In this document: positions 42,532 to 52,347 of the stretch, piece after piece | Position numbering within the stretch: position 1 is the first letter of the stretch | How the letters are laid out: every line of letters begins with the position of its first letter | Assembly (NCBI RefSeq): GCF_904424705.1 | Contig: NZ_CAJGBF010000001.1 | Span: forward strand, 62,001-126,000 | Direction of reading: 5' to 3' | Length of the DNA: 64,000 nucleotides | From: Rossellomorea arthrocnemi | GTDB taxonomy: Bacteria > Bacillota > Bacilli > Bacillales > Bacillaceae_B | Translations under genes and position numbers: made by a program | Notes under the pieces: model-generated | Database searches by the model: none | What the model saw: the letters and a program-made list of their open reading frames with translations, nothing else | Told to the model about the DNA's origin: nothing

Positions 42532-45500
42532 TTATCTCAATCCATATGCCTTAATAATTTCCTGTGTAATCTTATTCCCCTCATCATCCCAGGCACTCGC
42601 TTTCAAAGAAACGTTTGCTGCGTTCTTAGGATTTCTGATCGTGACGTTGAACGTGTCTCCGTCCTGGTGCAGCTTCACTTTCTTCCATGACTTCCCTTCA
42701 TTAAAGGACACTTCTAACGTTGCTCCTTCCACATTTCCGTAGCCTATGCCATTTTTCACCTTGCCGACAGATAGCTCAAGGTTTGTCGGGCGATTGGCTA
42801 TAGCATCACCGTTCACATCTGTATCCACCTTGTAATCCAGAGTCAGGAAAGGCAGGTCATATTGCCAATCATCTGTTTCTTCCGTCCAGAATGTCCACTC
42901 CGAATGGGTCCGGGTGGATGTATTCCAGCGATTTTCATCACGTTTCGCGTCTGTTACGAATCGGAATTGGGTGCGTTCTTTCGGTAAGATACCAAATGCA
43001 TTCAACGCCTGCCCTTTACCTTCTTTGAGTAATGTGTCCCCTTTGAATAATTGAGAGGTTTGGTTTTGGACAGATACATCGTAGTCCGTCCCCCCAGTGT
43101 TTCCTTTCCCTCCATCAGCCCATGCCGGAACATTGATTTGAAGGGAATCTCCTTGTCTTTTAGGTGCCCAGTATCCCTCTCCCAGACTTGGACGAACCAC
43201 TGGTGAAAACCAGTTCTCTGTTATTTTTTGTCCTTTTGTATACGTAACGAGAGGTTGACGGATCTCCCACGTTGCATCGAGTACATTTGCCTGGTGATAC
43301 CAGCCTGTGCCTTCTGTTGCCGATACATATTCAGTGCGGGCACTTGGCAGTGAAACCTTTTGAAGGAAGCCTACCGCTCCCATTGTATGTGGACGAAGAT
43401 CATAACGGAATTCCCCTCCATCCGCTTCAACAGGTGAATTGTAACGGGTATCGACTTTCGCTAAATCCTTGCCTTTTGGTGCGTACGTTAAGTCCTTAGG
43501 GATTGATCCTTCATGGACATCCATCAGGTCATACACGTATGGAGAATCTGAGTTTCCTTCCACCTTCAGCTTTATATTCCCGGAACGTACTGCTTTTACT
43601 AGCTTATCCCCTTCTTTTTTGCTGATGGCTGCAACAGCTAATGGATTGTCTGTATAATCCGGAGTCCCTGCATATACACTGAATTCTTTATCTTCATTAT
43701 TTACAACAATAACCAGTTTCGCTCCTGCATCTGCAGCATTTGTAGCTTGTTGTGAAACGCTCACTTCTGCATTTCGATCCACTACGACTGCCTTTCCTTT
43801 TGCTTTCAATCGCTCAAAGTCTGCAGTGCTTCCTTTTCCGGCATACACGGTGGACAGATTGTATTTTCCATCCAACAAAGTACTTCCGGATAATGGAATA
43901 TCATCTAATTCTTTTCCTTTAAAATCAATCGTCAAAAGGGGCTTGGTCAGACGCCAGCGGGTCAACTGTTCGAAGTAACCACTTTTCACCTCTTTAGTTG
44001 GAACAGCATACAGTTTATCAATCCATACCGGCATTAAATAGAGGCTCGTCATCGGCATATCACCGATGGTTTGATGATACTCCATACGTCGGTAATTCGC
44101 TTCCGTTTTCTTAGGAACAACTGCTTGAATTTCCTTGGCTTTTCTTGCATCAAGTTCAACTGTTTTCGGTCCATTCAGTTTCACTTCCGGATTACCTACA
44201 AGTGCTACACCCGCATGATCTGTTTCTACATCCACATCCATGAGGGACATGGCAGAATACGTAGCTGGAGGCAATCGAAGCTCGAGTGTTCCATCGACAG
44301 CCACAACCTCAGGTTCCATTTTTTCACTGAATAGGACGACATACGCCTGTCCTTTCGATCCGTTACGATCTGTTGCATTTAGTGTCAGTGGATAACGCTC
44401 TTCCTCCTTGACCATGGACATTGTCGTGTGGACAAGATCTGCCCCCTCCACTTTGGCTGTCAGGAACCCTTGATAGCGGGATCCGGTTTCACCTGCTTTG
44501 GAATCCAACGTCACCTTTACATCGACCTGACCACCTGCAGGAACCGTAACTGATTCATGAGATAATGACAGCATGCCCTCGGGAGCTTCCTTCCCTTCTG
44601 CATTGGTAAAAGTAGAATCTAATACCATTGTCACTTCTTGCTCACCATCGTTCGTATAAGTGACCACTTTTTCCACGGGTTCAGTATGGTCATGAGGCCA
44701 TTTGAAGAAGCCGAATGAAACGGATGCAGTTGCCCTTACATCTGCTTCAAGTGCCGCAGGTATGTCAACTCTACCGGTTCCCACGTGATAAGGCTGATAA
44801 CCATCGAGTTTCTTTGTCGTATTCATCAGTACTTCTTTCAAGGTTCGACCGTCCCACTCCGGATGCTTACCTGCCAAGATCGCAGCGGCTCCTACTACGT
44901 GTGGGGTGGCCATGGACGTACCACTTAGGCTCTTGTACAATCCCGTCCCACTTGAATACTGAGATCGGGCAGCTACGATATCAACACCAGGAGCAGAGAG
45001 ATCGGGCTTCAATCCCATATCTCCAAAACGTGGTCCTTTGGAAGAGAAATACGCCAGTTCGTCCGATTTATCCACTGCTCCTACTGTCAAAGCCGAATCA
45101 GCGGCCCCTGGAGAACCGATCGTCCCTTCCCCGCCTCTATTACCTGCAGCGATGACGAATAAGGTACCATTCTCGTCAGTCAACCGATTGACCGCCTCTG
45201 CCATCGGATCAGTTCCATCACTTGGCGTATCGCTACCAAGACTCATGTTGACGATCTTGGCATGCTCAGAAGCCCACTCCATCCCATCGATGATCCAGGA
45301 ATCCTGTCCAGATCCTTCATCATTCAATACTTTCCCTACCAACAAACGGGCATCAGGGGCAACCCCTTTATGCTTGCCGTCACCAGCTCCTGTCCCAAGC
45401 ACCGTGGAAGCAACATGGGTGCCATGACCATTCACATCCTTCACTTCTTCTCCAGGTACAAAGCTAACCGCCTCATCTATTTGACCTTCGATATCCGGGT

Positions 45501-46251
45501 GCTCTGAGTCGATTCCAGTATCAAGGACCGCAACCTTGACGCCTTCACCCGTATATCCTTGTTCCCAGGCCTGGTCTGCTCCGATTTGCGGTACACTTTG
45601 ATCAAGAGCTGCTTCTACACGGCCATCGAGCCAGATCTTGTCTACACCATGGTCAAACTGGGAAGATTTCCCCACTTCTTTATTCTCAACATCAGTGGTG
45701 ATGTCTTTCCAAAATGTTTCAGCTTGTTTTTTCTCTGTCGACAAGGCTGCTCCATTGATACTTTCCAGGGCACGCATTTTTTTCGAGCCTTTTGGTTCAG
45801 TGTTGACTGCTTTCACCTTTGACTCTTTATATTCGACTATGACTGGTACCGAATCGGCGTTTTTGTCATCATAACCGTACTCGATCAATTTCGTGATGTT
45901 AAATAAGTCCTCGTCGAGTTTTCCTGCCGACATATATGGCATGGCTGAGTTAGGGAACACGAATGTTTCATCCTTAATCGTCATGACCCGGACCCCTTGT
46001 CCATTCTTCTCTGCAGGCTCTACATTGATTACTTGTTTTCCATTATCCAGAGTGGAGACTTTCACCACATCACCAGTAATGAGGGTGATGGTATGTTCCC
46101 CTTTAATGGCACCATTCACATTGACCGTTGACTGTTCCGGACTTGTCTCATTGGAAGTGACACCTTTGGCATCGGCTTGGAACATCGATCCTGAAATCAT
46201 TGTTGCAGCGATAGATCCCACGAGAAGTGGTTTCACGTTCAGCTTTTTCAT
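42532..46251 (-). CDS. Large secreted subtilisin-like serine protease (S8)
   Basis: This 1239-aa secreted protease has a Sec signal peptide at 1-28 (LLVGSIAATMISGSMFQADA, AxA-like site) and a propeptide region to about 220. The subtilase domain carries Asp244 (AVLDTGIDSEHPD), His276 (NGHGTHVAST), oxyanion Asn371 (AAGNRGG) and Ser446 (SGTSMATPHVVGAA). A long C-terminal part follows, with an Fn3-like segment (about 530-640), a PA-like insert near 820-930 and beta-rich domains to the end. No LPxTG or S-layer repeat is visible, so it is probably released. AGGAGA precedes the ATG at 46251; an ATG two codons earlier is too close to it. Monocistronic. Confidence 0.92.
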   Translation of the reverse strand: MKKLNVKPLLVGSIAATMISGSMFQADAKGVTSNETSPEQSTVNVNGAIKGEHTITLITGDVVKVSTLDNGKQVINVEPAEKNGQGVRVMTIKDETFVFPNSAMPYMSAGKLDEDLFNITKLIEYGYDDKNADSVPVIVEYKESKVKAVNTEPKGSKKMRALESINGAALSTEKKQAETFWKDITTDVENKEVGKSSQFDHGVDKIWLDGRVEAALDQSVPQIGADQAWEQGYTGEGVKVAVLDTGIDSEHPDIEGQIDEAVSFVPGEEVKDVNGHGTHVASTVLGTGAGDGKHKGVAPDARLLVGKVLNDEGSGQDSWIIDGMEWASEHAKIVNMSLGSDTPSDGTDPMAEAVNRLTDENGTLFVIAAGNRGGEGTIGSPGAADSALTVGAVDKSDELAYFSSKGPRFGDMGLKPDLSAPGVDIVAARSQYSSGTGLYKSLSGTSMATPHVVGAAAILAGKHPEWDGRTLKEVLMNTTKKLDGYQPYHVGTGRVDIPAALEADVRATASVSFGFFKWPHDHTEPVEKVVTYTNDGEQEVTMVLDSTFTNAEGKEAPEGMLSLSHESVTVPAGGQVDVKVTLDSKAGETGSRYQGFLTAKVEGADLVHTTMSMVKEEERYPLTLNATDRNGSKGQAYVVLFSEKMEPEVVAVDGTLELRLPPATYSAMSLMDVDVETDHAGVALVGNPEVKLNGPKTVELDARKAKEIQAVVPKKTEANYRRMEYHQTIGDMPMTSLYLMPVWIDKLYAVPTKEVKSGYFEQLTRWRLTKPLLTIDFKGKELDDIPLSGSTLLDGKYNLSTVYAGKGSTADFERLKAKGKAVVVDRNAEVSVSQQATNAADAGAKLVIVVNNEDKEFSVYAGTPDYTDNPLAVAAISKKEGDKLVKAVRSGNIKLKVEGNSDSPYVYDLMDVHEGSIPKDLTYAPKGKDLAKVDTRYNSPVEADGGEFRYDLRPHTMGAVGFLQKVSLPSARTEYVSATEGTGWYHQANVLDATWEIRQPLVTYTKGQKITENWFSPVVRPSLGEGYWAPKRQGDSLQINVPAWADGGKGNTGGTDYDVSVQNQTSQLFKGDTLLKEGKGQALNAFGILPKERTQFRFVTDAKRDENRWNTSTRTHSEWTFWTEETDDWQYDLPFLTLDYKVDTDVNGDAIANRPTNLELSVGKVKNGIGYGNVEGATLEVSFNEGKSWKKVKLHQDGDTFNVTIRNPKNAANVSLKASAWDDEGNKITQEIIKAYGLR

Positions 46252-46779
46252 AATCATTCTCCTATTCTATTAAGATCTTGATTTGTTCATAGAGTCCATT
46301 CTTGATGAGGAAAAATGAACAAGGTATGTAGTCCAAAAATCAATTACATAAATGATAGACTACTGGAATGTGAGTCAGTCACCGCCTCCTAAAATGGATT
46401 GTTGAAATCGTTCTGGCAGTCAAGTAGGGCTCATGTCGTTAACTAAATTGTAATGGCGGGAACATGGAATTCTCAATTGGGGTTATTTTTCGGGACGAGA
46501 GTACTAGAGAGCAATCCCACTGGGGAAAGAAGGAAATAAATCTATGATATTAGGCATAGACATGAGGGATACTTAAGTCGTATTGTTGGAACAAGATGGA
46601 GAATATCAACACAAAACTCTTATCCACCCATAACGATCAATATAAAGATGACTAAAGTCCTGTTATATAATCCTAAAGATTATTATTCCGAAGAAAATCT
46701 TTTGACTGATCGATCTCATCTGCTGCACACCGAAACCGGGCATTCAGAGCACATGCTTGAGCGAAAGCCCGTATTGATT
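46252..46779. other. Non-coding stretch with a possible decayed gene start
   Basis: About 500 bp without an intact gene. At 46544-46633 on the plus strand, AAGAAGG precedes ATG and the frame reads MILGIDMRDT, stop, VVLLEQDGEYQHKTLI, stop. This resembles the first strand pair of an actin-fold kinase broken by stop codons. The match is short and may be chance. Nothing else was recognised. Confidence 0.3.
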
Positions 46780-46841
46780 GGAAACACAAAAGAAAGAAGG
46801 CAGCACCCTTTAGGTCGCTTCCTTCTTTCTTTTGTGTTTCC
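46780..46841 (-). repeat. Long perfect inverted repeat after lysA, probable terminator
   Basis: A perfect 21-bp stem (arms 46780-46800 and 46821-46841, core CACAAAAGAAAGAAGG and complement) with a 20-nt loop lies 40 bp past the lysA stop. The T-rich arm may serve as the release tract. The stem is longer than a usual terminator. Confidence 0.75.
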
Positions 46842-46881
46842 AGATTATAAAAACGGGTCATTGGATGTACCCTCTTTTTAC

Positions 46882-48168
46882 TTATCGATCCTTCCGTACG
46901 AGATCTGCATATGTTTCCCGCTCAATCACGATCCTGGATTCCCCGTTATTCACAAAAACAACAGCCGGTCTCGGGATCCGGTTATAGTTACTCGCCATGG
47001 AATAGCCGTAAGCCCCAGTACTGAACACGGCCAGTATATCGCCGTAATTCGTCGGCGGCAGCATGAGATCCCAGATTAGCATATCCCCCGACTCGCAGCA
47101 TTTTCCGGCAATGCTTACACGCTCCGTGCACTCTTCATTGGGACGATTAGCGAGGACCGCATGATATTTCGCCTGGTACAAAGCCGGGCGGATATTATCC
47201 GTCATCCCTCCATCAATCGCGACATACGTACGCACATCGGGGATGATTTTCTTCGATCCCACTTTATACAACGTCGTACCCGCTTCGGCCACCATGCTCC
47301 GGCCGGGCTCTACCCAAACTTCCGGAAGCGGGTATTCATGTTTAGCGAAATAGGTTTTCACACTATCCGTAATACCTTTTACATAGGTCGGAATAGGCAG
47401 GGGCTGGTCCTCTTCCGTATAACGGACTCCGAATCCCCCTCCGATATTCAGAACAGGCATCGTTACGTCCAGTTCGATACGGGTCCGCTGCATGAAATCA
47501 GCCAGCACCTGTATCGCCTGATCAAACCCTTCCCGTTCAAAAATCTGGGATCCGATATGGGAATGTAGACCAAGCAATGAGAAATACGGTTTGCGCATAG
47601 CCAGCTGAATCGCCGTCGCGGCCTGTCCATTGGAAATGCTGAATCCGAATTTTGAATCTTCCTGTCCCGTCGTAATATACTCATGGGTATGGGCTTCCAC
47701 GCCCGGTGTGACCCTTATCAGAATCTGTACCTCCTGCTCATGTTCCTTTGCCAGGTCATGCAGCAGTTCAAGTTCGAGGAAACTATCGACGACAAAACAT
47801 CCGATCTCAGCCTCCAATGCCATGAGAAGCTCGTCTTCAGACTTATTGTTCCCGTGAAAATGGATGCGTGCCGCCGGGAATCCTGCTTCCAACGCCGTAT
47901 ACAATTCCCCGCCTGAGACGACATCCAGAGATAGGTGCTCTTGTTCCGCCAGGCGCACCATTTCTTTACACAGAAACGCTTTACTCGCATACGCCACTTG
48001 ATACTTTAAACCACTTTCCTGAAATGCATCACGGAACAATCTGGCGTTCCCCCGGATCATTCCTTCATCGTAGACCATTAGAGGCGTCCCATATGTTTCT
48101 ACCAACTCACTCGTACTCATTCCACCGATTTCAAGATCTCCACGAACATTTACATCCATTGTACTCAT
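46882..48168 (-). CDS. lysA: Diaminopimelate decarboxylase LysA
   Basis: This 428-aa PLP enzyme performs the last step of lysine synthesis, meso-DAP to L-lysine. The PLP lysine is K63 in AYASKAF. The phosphate-binding GGGFG is near 240, EPGRS near 290 and the catalytic Cys in GKCCESGD near 360. AAGGAG precedes the ATG at 48168. A lysine riboswitch with a terminator sits directly upstream (48207-48462), so lysine represses the gene by premature termination. Monocistronic. Confidence 0.95.
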   Translation of the reverse strand: MSTMDVNVRGDLEIGGMSTSELVETYGTPLMVYDEGMIRGNARLFRDAFQESGLKYQVAYASKAFLCKEMVRLAEQEHLSLDVVSGGELYTALEAGFPAARIHFHGNNKSEDELLMALEAEIGCFVVDSFLELELLHDLAKEHEQEVQILIRVTPGVEAHTHEYITTGQEDSKFGFSISNGQAATAIQLAMRKPYFSLLGLHSHIGSQIFEREGFDQAIQVLADFMQRTRIELDVTMPVLNIGGGFGVRYTEEDQPLPIPTYVKGITDSVKTYFAKHEYPLPEVWVEPGRSMVAEAGTTLYKVGSKKIIPDVRTYVAIDGGMTDNIRPALYQAKYHAVLANRPNEECTERVSIAGKCCESGDMLIWDLMLPPTNYGDILAVFSTGAYGYSMASNYNRIPRPAVVFVNNGESRIVIERETYADLVRKDR

Positions 48169-48206
48169 ATCCTAAACTCCTTTTGACTCTCTCTAAAAAA
48201 CACAAA

Positions 48207-48236
48207 AAACCGTATGAAGCGATGCTCATACGGTTA
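48207..48236 (-). terminator. Expression-platform terminator of the lysine riboswitch
   Basis: AACCGTATGA/TCATACGGTT with a short loop, followed by TTTTTTG on the minus strand, 40 bp before lysA. Confidence 0.88.
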
Positions 48237-48284
48237 CTCATCAAAAGTTCCAGCACATGATGAAGACTATGTATTAACATCTCT

Positions 48285-48462
48285 TCAATAGTGCTCCACA
48301 ACCTTTGTCATTGTGACAGTCCAGCATTTCTTCAATGCTGGCCCAACAAAAAATAGAATTGGCTATTTTCTGCTTCGGCGATCTGCCTTTCCCAACTTAT
48401 CCCGGAATCCATTATTCTCAAAGAAGGTACTCATCATTCTCGCGCCTCTATTATCAGAGAGT
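48285..48462 (-). promoter_or_regulatory. Lysine riboswitch (L-box) of lysA
   Basis: The minus strand carries L-box landmarks in order: AGAGGCGCGAGAATGATGAG, GGGAAAGGCAGATCGCCGAA, TTGGGCCAGC...GCTGGACTGTCAC, GACAAAGG and GTGGAGCACTATTG, which closes the first stem. It spans about 178 nt, the usual size, and precedes lysA with a terminator between. Confidence 0.92.
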
Positions 48463-48607
48463 GATTTATTATTTTATTGGCATTACTATATCATTTTCTT
48501 GAAAAGATTGTCAATGCTTTTTGTTCCCCTGGATGGACGAGCAGGCGGACATTTTTTCGATATTTCTTTAATACATATACAAGGAAACTATTTTAGGGGG
48601 ATACTAA

Positions 48608-49396
48608 ATGCCAAGTTATCAAGAAACAGTTCGTTTTGAACATGGTTTTTGGCTGCAGGTGCTTGGAGATCATGCACGATTTATCCATGACTCCCTTGCT
48701 CCAAAAGAAAAAGAATTGATCAATTCCGCCAATACATTTAAAAAAGAATGGGATCAACTGTTGGAACGGTCGAAACAGAATCCTGATATTTCTTTAAGCA
48801 GACAGGCAGAAGAGGTCAGCCTCCGCTTCAGGAAATTCAAACTTGAACTGATTAAACGTCATTTAACAGGGGAAATCAGCATAGGTCTTGGACCCACATT
48901 TATAAATCATATGGTGAATGAGCTCGAAGAATACCTCCGCGTTTTAAAGTACTTGACCAAAGGAGAAAAGCCTCCCATCTTCCACGAACTCCACCATCAT
49001 CTCTTGTGGCTGTTAGATGCAGCGGGGCATGCCGGAGCCATCTCCGATAATATGGACCGGATAGAAAAACAAATCAAGAAGCAAAGTGATGAATTCACAA
49101 CGGATTTTGAAGCCTTTTACTTAAAGGCCGTTGAAATGGCAGGGTTCCTGCGGACAGAAGTGGGCCACTTCCCTGCACTCGAACGATTCAATGATGATGT
49201 CAAACTTGAGATGAAGCTGTTTATGGGCTTTTTAGATGAGATTGAGGAAATGGAATTAAGTAAGACTGCACTCGGAACCTTTGCCGCTTTAATGGCCGAT
49301 CATATGCTGAGGGAAGAATGCTATTACTTAACGAAGCTCGCCGAAGCAACCAGCCAGCAAGGTCCGGACTGTGACCCTGCAAAGCCCCGTATTTAA
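48608..49396 (+). CDS. DUF2935 family protein
   Basis: This 262-aa protein has two four-helix-bundle-like halves (about 5-120 and 125-250) of the DUF2935 family. It has conserved His/Glu positions such as FEHGFWLQVLGDHARFIHDS (9-28) and HHHLLWLLDAAGHAGA (about 128-143) that suit a ferritin-like metal site. Function is unknown. TAGGGGGAT precedes the ATG and a strong terminator follows. Monocistronic; divergent from lysA. Confidence 0.9.
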   Translation: MPSYQETVRFEHGFWLQVLGDHARFIHDSLAPKEKELINSANTFKKEWDQLLERSKQNPDISLSRQAEEVSLRFRKFKLELIKRHLTGEISIGLGPTFINHMVNELEEYLRVLKYLTKGEKPPIFHELHHHLLWLLDAAGHAGAISDNMDRIEKQIKKQSDEFTTDFEAFYLKAVEMAGFLRTEVGHFPALERFNDDVKLEMKLFMGFLDEIEEMELSKTALGTFAALMADHMLREECYYLTKLAEATSQQGPDCDPAKPRI

Positions 49397-49413
49397 CCCT
49401 GACAACCTGCTAT

Positions 49414-49450
49414 TAAAAAAATCCCCGGATTTAAATTCCGGGGATTTTCT
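49414..49450 (+). terminator. Terminator of the DUF2935 gene
   Basis: AAATCCCCGGA/TCCGGGGATTT stem with a TTTT tail. Confidence 0.88.
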
Positions 49451-49651
49451 TAATCCAGTTTTGTTTTATATACTCAGGATTTCACAAACTGGATATCAAT
49501 GGAAACATCTTACAAACCTTCTCCTGCACCACATTCAAGGCATCTTCTTTCTTCACATATAGAAATGCCCTCAGATACAGTCAGCACGAAGGGTATATTG
49601 ATCCCCTTTCTCTGACCTTCGGCTTAATAAAGAAGCTTTCTTCCATAAGCT

Positions 49652-50242
49652 TCAATCTGCCTTTCCTGTATAAATCATCACAAAGTGAAGAACCGCTTCC
49701 ATTGCCTCTGAATTAATGTAGCTGTGTTCTTTGTTTGCATGAAATTTAATAGAGTCATACTCACTGAGCTCAAACAACTCATTCCCAAGCTTCACTTGAA
49801 TAGTTCCTTCCATAACCGTGACGAACTCGATTACTCCGGGAGGATGGGCATCGGCACGGTATTCGCTGTCAGGTTTAAGGAAGGCACGATGTGTTTCCAA
49901 TGATCCATAGCCTGAGGAAGTGAACATTGGTTCGAGTGTCAGGGACTCGTTGGCACTGATCACTTTACTTCCTTCATTTTTTCTGGAAATCTGTACTTCC
50001 TGCTTTTCCATAAGGAGGGAGGATATCGGGATTGAGAGTCCATTGGCGATTTTCCAAATAATCGTAAGGGATGGATTCGCCTCTCCCCTTTCGATTTTCC
50101 CAAGCGTCAAAGTGCTGACACCGGTGGTTTCCGAGAGCTCCTGCAAGTTTAGACTCCGCTCATTCCGTATATTTCTCAGTGTTTTTCCGACATGTTGAGC
50201 GAGCTTTTTCGGGTCTTGCCACGTTAAACCATTATTGTTCAT
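49652..50242 (-). CDS. XRE family regulator with C-terminal cupin
   Basis: This 196-aa protein has an HTH_3 domain at about 17-72 (LQELSETTGVSTLTLGKIERG) and a cupin_2 domain at about 110-190 (FVTVMEGTIQVKLGNELFEL). The architecture matches regulators such as SutR/PuuR that sense a small ligand in the cupin. It is divergent from the DMT exporter gene, so it likely represses or activates that gene. AGAGGT precedes the ATG at 50242. Confidence 0.9.
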   Translation of the reverse strand: MNNNGLTWQDPKKLAQHVGKTLRNIRNERSLNLQELSETTGVSTLTLGKIERGEANPSLTIIWKIANGLSIPISSLLMEKQEVQISRKNEGSKVISANESLTLEPMFTSSGYGSLETHRAFLKPDSEYRADAHPPGVIEFVTVMEGTIQVKLGNELFELSEYDSIKFHANKEHSYINSEAMEAVLHFVMIYTGKAD

Positions 50243-50325
50243 ACGTTTACCTCTTTCTAAAGAAAATGATTGAAAGTATATTATAATATATATAAAATAA
50301 ACTATAGTATATAAAATAGAAAGGA

Positions 50326-51294
50326 GTGCTTATCATCAAGGAACTGACTCTCGGTATCATTTCATCTATGTTCTTTGCCGTTACCTTTATCCTGAACCGG
50401 TCCATGGAACTGGCCGGGGGAAGCTGGATGTGGAGTTCATCCCTGCGATTCCTCTTCATGCTCCCCTTTCTTTTTCTTATTGTAGGTTTACGGAAGAATA
50501 TAAATCAAGTGTGGATGGAAATGAAGAAGCAACCTTACGAATGGATGACGTGGAGTTTTATTGGGTTTGTACTCTTCTATGGTCCTTTAACCTTTGCGGC
50601 AGCTTATGGACCTGGATGGCTCGTGGCTGGCACGTGGCAGTTCACTATCGTCGCGGGGATTTTGCTCGCTCCCTTGTTTTATTCTACCGGACCTGTCAGA
50701 CGCAGGCATACCATTCAAAGAAGGGCTCTCGCCATCTCCTCGATCATTTTAGTTGGGGTGCTGTTCATACAAGGGGAACATGCAAGCGGGCTGTCCTTTT
50801 CAGAAATGGTCGCTGGTGTCTTACCTGTGATAATCGCCTCCTTCGCTTACCCGCTTGGGAATCGTAAAATGATGGAATTATGCGGAGGGAGGCTTGATAC
50901 ATTCCAACGGGTGCTGGGGATGACAATTGCAAGCACTCCCTTCTGGCTGATATTGGGATGCTTTGCGCTTTTTAAAGCAGGCACACCCAACACATCGCAA
51001 GTGATGCAATCCTTTATCGTCGCTATCTGTTCCGGAGTGATTGCAACATCCCTCTTTTTCCTTGCTACGAACCTTGCGAGGCATCATCCAGGCAAGCTTG
51101 CTGCAGTGGAGGCGACCCAGTCCACCCAGATCCTGTTCGTCATCATGGGAGAAGCCGCACTCCTATCCGTTCCCTTTCCGTCAGGAATCTCCCGGATCGG
51201 TATCCTCCTGATCATCGCCGGCATGATCATCCACACTGTGAATGTGAAAAAAATGAATTCCGGAATGCCTAAGCCGGTAAAATCAGCAAGTTAA
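50326..51294 (+). CDS. DMT superfamily exporter (multidrug resistance efflux type)
   Basis: This roughly 320-aa protein has ten predicted helices in two EamA-like halves, of the family annotated as multidrug resistance efflux transporter in Bacillus. Marks are GIISSMFFAVTFILNRSMEL at the N-terminus and AVEATQSTQILFVIMGE near 260. The start is unclear: the GTG at 50326 lies inside the AAAGGAG ribosome site, and the best-spaced in-frame codon is ATC at 50332 or 50335, so a non-standard start is possible. Probably controlled by the divergent XRE-cupin regulator. Confidence 0.85.
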   Translation: MLIIKELTLGIISSMFFAVTFILNRSMELAGGSWMWSSSLRFLFMLPFLFLIVGLRKNINQVWMEMKKQPYEWMTWSFIGFVLFYGPLTFAAAYGPGWLVAGTWQFTIVAGILLAPLFYSTGPVRRRHTIQRRALAISSIILVGVLFIQGEHASGLSFSEMVAGVLPVIIASFAYPLGNRKMMELCGGRLDTFQRVLGMTIASTPFWLILGCFALFKAGTPNTSQVMQSFIVAICSGVIATSLFFLATNLARHHPGKLAAVEATQSTQILFVIMGEAALLSVPFPSGISRIGILLIIAGMIIHTVNVKKMNSGMPKPVKSAS

Positions 51295-51328
51295 AAAGGA
51301 GGCGCAAGCCGTCATGCACCTCCTTTTC
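51294..51328. terminator. Bidirectional terminator
   Basis: AAAAGGAGG/CCTCCTTTT between the convergent exporter and hydroxylase genes. Confidence 0.82.
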
Positions 51329-51331
51329 GTT

Positions 51332-51982
51332 TTATTTAAATACCCTTCTTCTCATCCACTGGGTCGCTGCCCATTTATCCCCGATGACAACGGGTGCTCC
51401 ACCATGAAGAGTCAAGTCGTTCAATTCCTGATTATCGTAGAAATACTCGAAGTAAACCGCCATACCCTTTTGTGGAGAAACAGAAAGATTCAGTTTCGGG
51501 AAGTAGGTTTCCCCGCCTTCCTCTACGTCGTTCAAATACATGACGAGAGTGCTGATTCTCGGATTCTTCACCGGTCGAGCCGATGCTGAGAAGAAATCAA
51601 AGTGTGCCTTATATTCCTGACCCGGTTTATAGTTAAGGATTTGAAGACCTTCCCCGTGCTCCACAGGAATATTCATAATTTGAGAGACCCTCTTTTCAAC
51701 ACGTGTCACCACGTCGTGCTCATTCTCCTCCAGGAAGATTGAACTGCTTGTTCTCAGTTCATCCACTGTCCGGGTGTTCCCTATTTTTGACCGTTCGACC
51801 CGGTCCTTTGAAAGCTGAATGAGCTCATCACATTCTTCATAACTCAACACATTACCAAGAATGACGATCAGCGGTTCTTCCATTTTCGCGATGATTTGAA
51901 TTTCCCGGTCTTCCGTCTTGATCTTATTCCCCGTATGGTGAAATATCGTTTGTTCTTTTATAGTTACTTCAGTCGTATCCAT
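51332..51982 (-). CDS. 2OG-Fe(II) oxygenase, prolyl 4-hydroxylase type
   Basis: This 216-aa iron- and 2-oxoglutarate-dependent dioxygenase has a double-stranded beta-helix with the facial triad His127-x-Asp129 (AHFDFF) and His193 (LHGGAP), plus Lys203 (GDKWAATQW) for 2-oxoglutarate. The size and motifs match the Bacillus anthracis-type P4H that hydroxylates proline-rich or collagen-like peptides. No signal peptide, so cytoplasmic. The ATG at 51982 is used; a TTG two codons earlier has a better-spaced GAGG, leaving a two-residue doubt. Confidence 0.92.
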   Translation of the reverse strand: MDTTEVTIKEQTIFHHTGNKIKTEDREIQIIAKMEEPLIVILGNVLSYEECDELIQLSKDRVERSKIGNTRTVDELRTSSSIFLEENEHDVVTRVEKRVSQIMNIPVEHGEGLQILNYKPGQEYKAHFDFFSASARPVKNPRISTLVMYLNDVEEGGETYFPKLNLSVSPQKGMAVYFEYFYDNQELNDLTLHGGAPVVIGDKWAATQWMRRRVFK

Positions 51983-52308
51983 TGCCAACTTTTCATCAAC
52001 CTCTTATCGTATTTTTAACATTCTGAATTCTTTCATTAGTGGAAGCATTCTCTGACTCTTCCAATCCAAAGAAACGATTGCAACAATAGGTATAACTGCA
52101 GGGATTATTTGATTGTTTCCTCCCGTATGTGTATTTTCATATATTTTACACCTGGGATGGTGGGAATTCTATCTTTTTTTTGATGAAAAATCAGGGATTT
52201 TCCCGTGGTTGGGGATAATTGCAGGAGTGACGTGGATATGTGGGCGTCACAGAAATGACATCTGTGGGTTTATGAGCAGGATTCGGGGTATATTCCTCAA
52301 CCTAAATA
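51983..52308. other. Intergenic region with no recognisable gene
   Basis: About 325 bp. A plus-strand open frame at 52113-52316 has no ribosome site and an unlikely composition, so it is not called. No riboswitch or repeat was seen. Confidence 0.4.
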
Positions 52309-52341
52309 AAAAATGACTGCCGAGGTTCATTCGACAGTCAT
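52308..52341 (-). terminator. Terminator of the mannitol operon
   Basis: AATGACTG.CGA/TCG.CAGTCAT stem followed by TTTTTTATTT on the minus strand, after the mtlD stop. Confidence 0.85.
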
Positions 52342-52347
52342 CCGTTC

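Noticed and set aside
46544-46633. Possible 5' end of a sugar-kinase-like gene (MILGIDMRDT, stop, VVLLEQDGEY)
   Set aside because: Only about 28 residues interrupted by stops; the resemblance is too short to call a gene.
48313-48639. Plus-strand frame of 108 codons upstream of the DUF2935 gene
   Set aside because: It overlaps the lysine riboswitch and has no coding features.
52113-52316. Plus-strand 67-codon frame
   Set aside because: No ribosome site, tryptophan/phenylalanine-rich unlikely composition, and it runs into the mtlD terminator.
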